A DNA stretch of 44,239 nucleotides, from NCBI RefSeq assembly GCF_025567195.1, contig NZ_JAOQJF010000028.1:1-44239 (forward strand), written 5' to 3'. Source of the DNA: Alitiscatomonas aceti (GTDB lineage Bacteria > Bacillota > Clostridia > Lachnospirales > Lachnospiraceae). The notes below the pieces were generated by a model. That model ran no database searches, had not been told where the DNA came from, and worked only from the letters and a program-made list of their open reading frames with translations. Made by a program: the position numbers and the translations under genes. This document shows, one piece after another, positions 40,839 to 44,239 of this stretch (positions are counted from its first letter, which is position 1; the number at the start of each line of letters is the position of its first letter).

Positions 40839-42206
40839 TCAGCCCACCTGGATCTTTTCCAGGGGCTTTTTCGATGCCACCGGAGGCCGGTCCGAGGCGA
40901 AGGCCAAAAGCATGGTCAGGGAACCGGCTCTTCCAAAGATCATCAGAAAGGCCAGCACCAGCTTGGACACCATGGACACCTCCGGCGTGATCCCCAGAGT
41001 CACGCCCACCGTGGCAATGGCCGATGTGGTCTCAAACATGGCCGTCAGCACCGGGATCCCCTCGGCCGCAGATAGCACCAGCGTAGACAGAATGATCAGG
41101 ATCAGATACATCATAAAGATACAGGAGGCCGTCCGGGTGATCCCGTCCTCCAGCCGCCTCTTAAAGCATTCCACATTTTTCTTCTGACGGAATGTGGAAA
41201 AAATGCTCAAAACCAGCACGGCCGCCGTAGTGGTCTTCATTCCTCCGGCTGTGGATCCAGTGGAGCCGCCCACCACCATCAAGCAGATCATAAGGAAAAT
41301 ACTCCCTTCCCTGAGAGCCGCCAGGTCCACCGTATTAAACCCGGCCGTCCGGACCGTCACCGACTGGAACAGGGACGCCAGGATCCTGTCTCCCAGGCTC
41401 ATGCCCTCATAGGCCTCCCCGGTAAGCTCCAGAAGGAACAGTCCCAGTGCTCCGCCGGCCAGAAGAACTGCCGTCATAAACACCACGATCTTTGAATGGA
41501 GCCTCAGGTTTTTAAACCGGAACCTGGAATCCAGAAGATCCAGCCACACGAAAAATCCAAGGCCGCCAATGACGATGAGTGCCATGATCACCAAATTCAG
41601 ATACCAGTTTCCTGCTTCTGCCGTCAGCGAAGAAAATGGTGTTTCTGCACCCATCAGGTCAAATCCTGCGTTGCAGAAGGCGGACACCGAATGGAATACC
41701 GAATAATAAAGGCCCTTAAAAAGCCCCAGCCGGGGGCAGAAATAAAGAGCCAGGGCCGCCGCCCCCAGGCCCTCGATCAGAAGCGTCCCCTTCAGGATGA
41801 ACCTGGTCATACGGACGATGCCGCCTACCTGGGGCGCTGCCACCGCCTCCCGCATAAGGATGCGGGAGGACAGGCCGATCTTCTGGCCCGAAAAGGTATG
41901 GGCGGACAAAAGGATCGTCATAAAGCCCAGTCCCCCCACCTGGATCAGCAGGAGCAGGACGATCTGGCCGAACAGGGACCAGTGGGTATACGTATCAAAG
42001 CGCACCAGACCCGTCACACAAGCCGCCGAGACTGCCGTAAAAAACGAGTCCGTCACCGGCGTCACGATCCCCTCTCTGGAGGAGACCGGCAGCATCAGAA
42101 GGACCGTTCCTATTAAAATCACCGTAAGATATCCCGCCAGAAGCATCCGCGTCGGCGAGCGTCTGATGGATCTCAGATCCAGTTTTCGTTCCAGTTTTCG
42201 TTCCAA
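40839..42206 (-). CDS. Potassium uptake membrane subunit (KtrB/TrkH type)
   Basis: A 455-residue membrane protein with the four-fold pore architecture. The selectivity-loop segments are visible: AACVTGLV, FCNAGFDL, TVRTAGFNT and TSAIATVGVT. Eight or more membrane helices flank them. It works with the downstream RCK subunit. The start is a TTG at 42206 with AGAGG nine bases upstream. The first codons form a tandem repeat encoding ERKLERKLD, which may be variable; an internal Met at residue 21 is an alternative start. Length fits KtrB better than TrkH. Confidence 0.92.
   Translation of the reverse strand: MERKLERKLDLRSIRRSPTRMLLAGYLTVILIGTVLLMLPVSSREGIVTPVTDSFFTAVSAACVTGLVRFDTYTHWSLFGQIVLLLLIQVGGLGFMTILLSAHTFSGQKIGLSSRILMREAVAAPQVGGIVRMTRFILKGTLLIEGLGAAALALYFCPRLGLFKGLYYSVFHSVSAFCNAGFDLMGAETPFSSLTAEAGNWYLNLVIMALIVIGGLGFFVWLDLLDSRFRFKNLRLHSKIVVFMTAVLLAGGALGLFLLELTGEAYEGMSLGDRILASLFQSVTVRTAGFNTVDLAALREGSIFLMICLMVVGGSTGSTAGGMKTTTAAVLVLSIFSTFRQKKNVECFKRRLEDGITRTASCIFMMYLILIILSTLVLSAAEGIPVLTAMFETTSAIATVGVTLGITPEVSMVSKLVLAFLMIFGRAGSLTMLLAFASDRPPVASKKPLEKIQVG
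42180..42206 (-). repeat. Tandem 12-base repeat at the start of the channel gene
   Basis: The unit TTTTCGTTCCAG occurs twice, with a third diverged copy (TTCCAATTTT), giving an in-frame GAA-CGA-AAA-CTG repeat. Slippage would change the length of the cytoplasmic N-terminus by four residues without a frameshift. Confidence 0.6.
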
Positions 42207-42246
42207 TTTTCAAAACCTCTGTCTTTCTTCTTCCGGCGGCATTGCT

Positions 42247-43353
42247 TTAATTGGTCAGCAGGTCCAGCACCAGGGCCGCACACTTATTTAACTCTTCCAC
42301 CTTCAAAGTCTCCTCTGTGGTATGTACCTTTGTCATGCCCGTGGAAAGCACCACTGGCTTGATCCCATGGAGAGCCATCACATTGGCGTCGCTTCCACCG
42401 CCGCCCTTTTCTGTGGAGGCCGGGATCCCCAGCCGCCCGCAGGCTGCAAACACCCGCTTCACCAGCTCGTCATCATTATCCACACGGAAGCTCACATAAT
42501 TTGTGGAAAGGTCGATATCCAGGGATGCGCCCAGCTCCTGGCAGGCCTCCTCCAGGCATTGCTTCATATGGGCAGCCTGGGCGTTTAGTTTATCCAGGTC
42601 CCGGCTCCTGACCTCGGCGACCAGCACCGCCTTTTCCGGAACGATGTTGGTGGCGTACTCAGATCTTAAGGTTCCGATATTGCAGGTGGTCTCCTCGTCG
42701 ATCCTTAAAAGATTCATTTTCGCGATCCCCTTTGCAGCCGCCTGGATGGCGCTGATCCCGGCTTCCGGAGCCAGGCCCGCATGGGAGGACCGTCCGGTGA
42801 TCGTGGCATTTATCTTGATCTGGCCAGGTCCGCAGGTCAGGACCTTTCCCGTATCTCCGCCCGCATCGAAAACCATGGCCTCTTTCCCCTTAAGCATGGA
42901 ATAATCCATATTTTTCGCGCCGTTCATTCCGCCCTCTTCTCCGATGGTAAAGAGGATGTCTGCGCTTCTGTGGGGCAGATCCTTTTCCTTAATAACAGCC
43001 AGGGCCTCCATAATGGCCGCAATGCCGGATTTATCATCGCCTGCCAGGATGGTGGAGCCGTCGGTGCCGATAATGCCGTCTTTGATCACAGGCCTGATCC
43101 CGTTTCCGGGAGCCACCGTATCCATATGGGCGCAGAAGATCGTGGGATCTCCCGGGATCGTGCCCTCTAAAAATGCATGGACATTGAAGCCGTTGGAGCC
43201 AAAGGCCTCTCCTGCCCGGTCGGTCTGGACCTCAAAGCCCAGAGCCTTCAGATCCTGTACCAGCCGCTCTCCCATGGCCTTCTCATTCTTTGTTTCACTG
43301 TCGATCTGGACGTACTCTAAAAATGTGTCCAGAAGTCTCTTTTCGTTTATCAT
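42247..43353 (-). CDS. M20-family peptidase, PepT-like
   Basis: A 368-residue cytosolic di-zinc peptidase, probably a tripeptidase or aminopeptidase. Metal ligands are visible in HMDTV (His76), AGDDKSG (Asp106), GEEGG (Glu139/Glu140) and FDAGG (Asp163), with the late His in KVHTTEE. The dimerisation domain lies at about 180-290 (TITGRSSHAG). It resembles the PepT-like subgroup rather than true PepT. It lies 40 bases upstream of the channel gene; a common transcript is possible. Confidence 0.9.
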   Translation of the reverse strand: MINEKRLLDTFLEYVQIDSETKNEKAMGERLVQDLKALGFEVQTDRAGEAFGSNGFNVHAFLEGTIPGDPTIFCAHMDTVAPGNGIRPVIKDGIIGTDGSTILAGDDKSGIAAIMEALAVIKEKDLPHRSADILFTIGEEGGMNGAKNMDYSMLKGKEAMVFDAGGDTGKVLTCGPGQIKINATITGRSSHAGLAPEAGISAIQAAAKGIAKMNLLRIDEETTCNIGTLRSEYATNIVPEKAVLVAEVRSRDLDKLNAQAAHMKQCLEEACQELGASLDIDLSTNYVSFRVDNDDELVKRVFAACGRLGIPASTEKGGGGSDANVMALHGIKPVVLSTGMTKVHTTEETLKVEELNKCAALVLDLLTN

Positions 43354-43379
43354 ATAATACCCCTCCTGTAAATTATATA

Positions 43380-44027
43380 TTACGCGTTCCCGGTCCCGGC
43401 GGTCAGAAGCCCCTCCACCGCAGCCGAGGCCTTCTCCACATCATACGCAGCCTCTTTTGGGAGCCCCTGCTTCTTATACCAGTCCTTTAATTCCTGATAT
43501 GTGGTAGAACAGGACCCATATCCCAGATACAGCTCCGGGATCTGGTAATTATCTGCAAAGACCACCAGAGGAGTTACCGTTATCTTCTCCATCCCCTGGT
43601 CTTTTAACGCATTCTTTATGAGCTCCGCAGCCGCATTGAGCTCAAACAGCGGATTCTTAAACTCTTCCTTTCGTTTCGGGTCTTCCCGCCTCCACATTTC
43701 ACCGTCGGGCTTTCCGTAGATCTTTGTCCCCCACCCGTAGGCTCGCACCAGGCGGATCCCGCCCCGGTCCAGAACGATCCCGTCCAGGCTCTGGCCGCCG
43801 TCCTCTGTCTTCAGTGTCACATTTTTATAGACCCTGGAGGGCTTCTTTCCCAGCTTCCCCAGCCGTTTCATTACTTTATTTACGGCTGTTTCATGGTTCC
43901 TCCGGCAGTTCATGCATTTTGCCGCCACGACAAATACCGCGATCCCCGCCAAAAGGAACAGAAAGAACGACAGATAATCCGCTGCCGTGTGCAGCTTCCA
44001 GAGCTGAAAATTTCCCCCGAAGAACAT
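43380..44027 (-). CDS. Membrane-anchored NERD-like domain protein
   Basis: A 215-residue protein. One membrane helix at about 17-36 is followed by a Cys-Xaa2-Cys (CMNC) and a basic stretch. The rest resembles the nuclease-related domain (NERD): SLDGIVLDRGGIRLVRAYGWGTKIYGK, W...NPLFELNAAAELIKNAL, then VTPLVVFADNYQIPEL. The Asp and Lys expected in an active nuclease-like fold are only partly evident. The function of the family is poorly known. It has its own promoter. Confidence 0.7.
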   Translation of the reverse strand: MFFGGNFQLWKLHTAADYLSFFLFLLAGIAVFVVAAKCMNCRRNHETAVNKVMKRLGKLGKKPSRVYKNVTLKTEDGGQSLDGIVLDRGGIRLVRAYGWGTKIYGKPDGEMWRREDPKRKEEFKNPLFELNAAAELIKNALKDQGMEKITVTPLVVFADNYQIPELYLGYGSCSTTYQELKDWYKKQGLPKEAAYDVEKASAAVEGLLTAGTGNA

Positions 44028-44061
44028 ACCGCAATCCCCCTATTTTCAAAATTTCCCCTTT

Positions 44062-44090
44062 ATTTTATCATGGTTTCATACCAAACGCAA
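44062..44090 (-). promoter_or_regulatory. Promoter of the NERD-like gene
   Basis: Minus-strand TTGCGT (44085-44090) and TAAAAT (44062-44067) are 17 bases apart. Bases 44091-44239 show nothing further. Confidence 0.55.
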
Positions 44091-44239
44091 GTTTGTAACA
44101 AATGCCGTTTGTGTCAAGTAATCGTTGGCAACTTACCCACTTCATTTTTTCCTTATGATATTTTTTCTGTTTTTGGGTATGCCAAATAGACCCTATGGGT
44201 TTTCTTTGTTTAACAACAGAACGCTCTCTTAAACGCCTT

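Overview
The window is about 44 kb of a Gram-positive, anaerobe-type chromosome with fairly high GC in its genes and AT-rich gaps. The best fit is a Lachnospiraceae / Clostridium cluster XIVa type Firmicute; the genus cannot be settled from the sequence alone. Pointers are the AGGAGG-type ribosome binding sites, the prfA-prmC-yqhQ-rpmE order, secreted proteins with GW..WYYF cell-wall-binding repeats, a BirA-type operator in front of bioB, and an F-type ATP synthase whose c subunit carries a sodium-binding residue pattern. There is no phage, insertion sequence, CRISPR array, tRNA or rRNA that I can see. Most genes lie on the minus strand; only three (a secreted protein at 19661, bioB and uraA) are on the plus strand.

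Layout: guaA (GMP synthesis), iadA (isoaspartyl dipeptidase) and uvrA (excision repair) lie at 0.2-6.1 kb. A secreted cell-wall-binding repeat protein (6.4-7.6 kb) and a membrane protein of unknown function (7.8-9.0 kb) follow, then leuA (9.3-10.9 kb) and glmM (11.2-12.5 kb). The dTDP-sugar genes rfbA, rfbB and rfbD lie at 12.7-15.6 kb, without rfbC. A translation-linked run, rpmE, yqhQ, prmC, prfA and an alkyltransferase-like gene, occupies 15.8-19.5 kb. A divergent AT-rich secreted protein lies at 19.7-20.6 kb. An unusual three-gene operon (acyltransferase, TPR protein, DUF4037 nucleotidyltransferase-fold protein) lies at 20.6-23.7 kb. Then come bioB, a catabolic-type threonine ammonia-lyase and uraA (24-27.4 kb), a small anchored unknown (27.7-28.5 kb) and a 1138-residue surface protein (28.8-32.2 kb). 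The complete atp operon follows (32.6-39.8 kb), then a Ktr/Trk potassium uptake pair, an M20 peptidase and a NERD-like protein at the right end.

The most notable non-coding signal is a family of two-hairpin palindromic repeats, with four copies at about 3.1, 6.07-6.26 and 9.08 kb. Each sits upstream of a minus-strand gene. In three cases the palindrome supplies a TATAAT or TACAAT hexamer 17-18 bases after a plausible -35 box (for iadA, uvrA and the 9014 gene), so the repeat may act as a portable promoter part. Other points of interest are a structured 170-base leader before the large surface protein, an intrinsic-terminator-like hairpin in the rfbA leader, a G-rich quadruplex-prone tract at 7.75 kb, tandem terminator-like duplications after uraA, and the BirA-type operator overlapping the bioB promoter.

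Functionally this is mostly core metabolism and envelope work: nucleotide, leucine and biotin synthesis, peptidoglycan and surface sugar precursors, surface proteins, ion-driven ATP synthesis and potassium balance. Where several start codons were possible I chose the one with the best-spaced ribosome binding site, which shortens guaA, uvrA, glmM, yqhQ, rpmE, the DUF4037 gene, the acyltransferase, the threonine ammonia-lyase, uraA, atpD, atpI and atpZ relative to the longest open frames.
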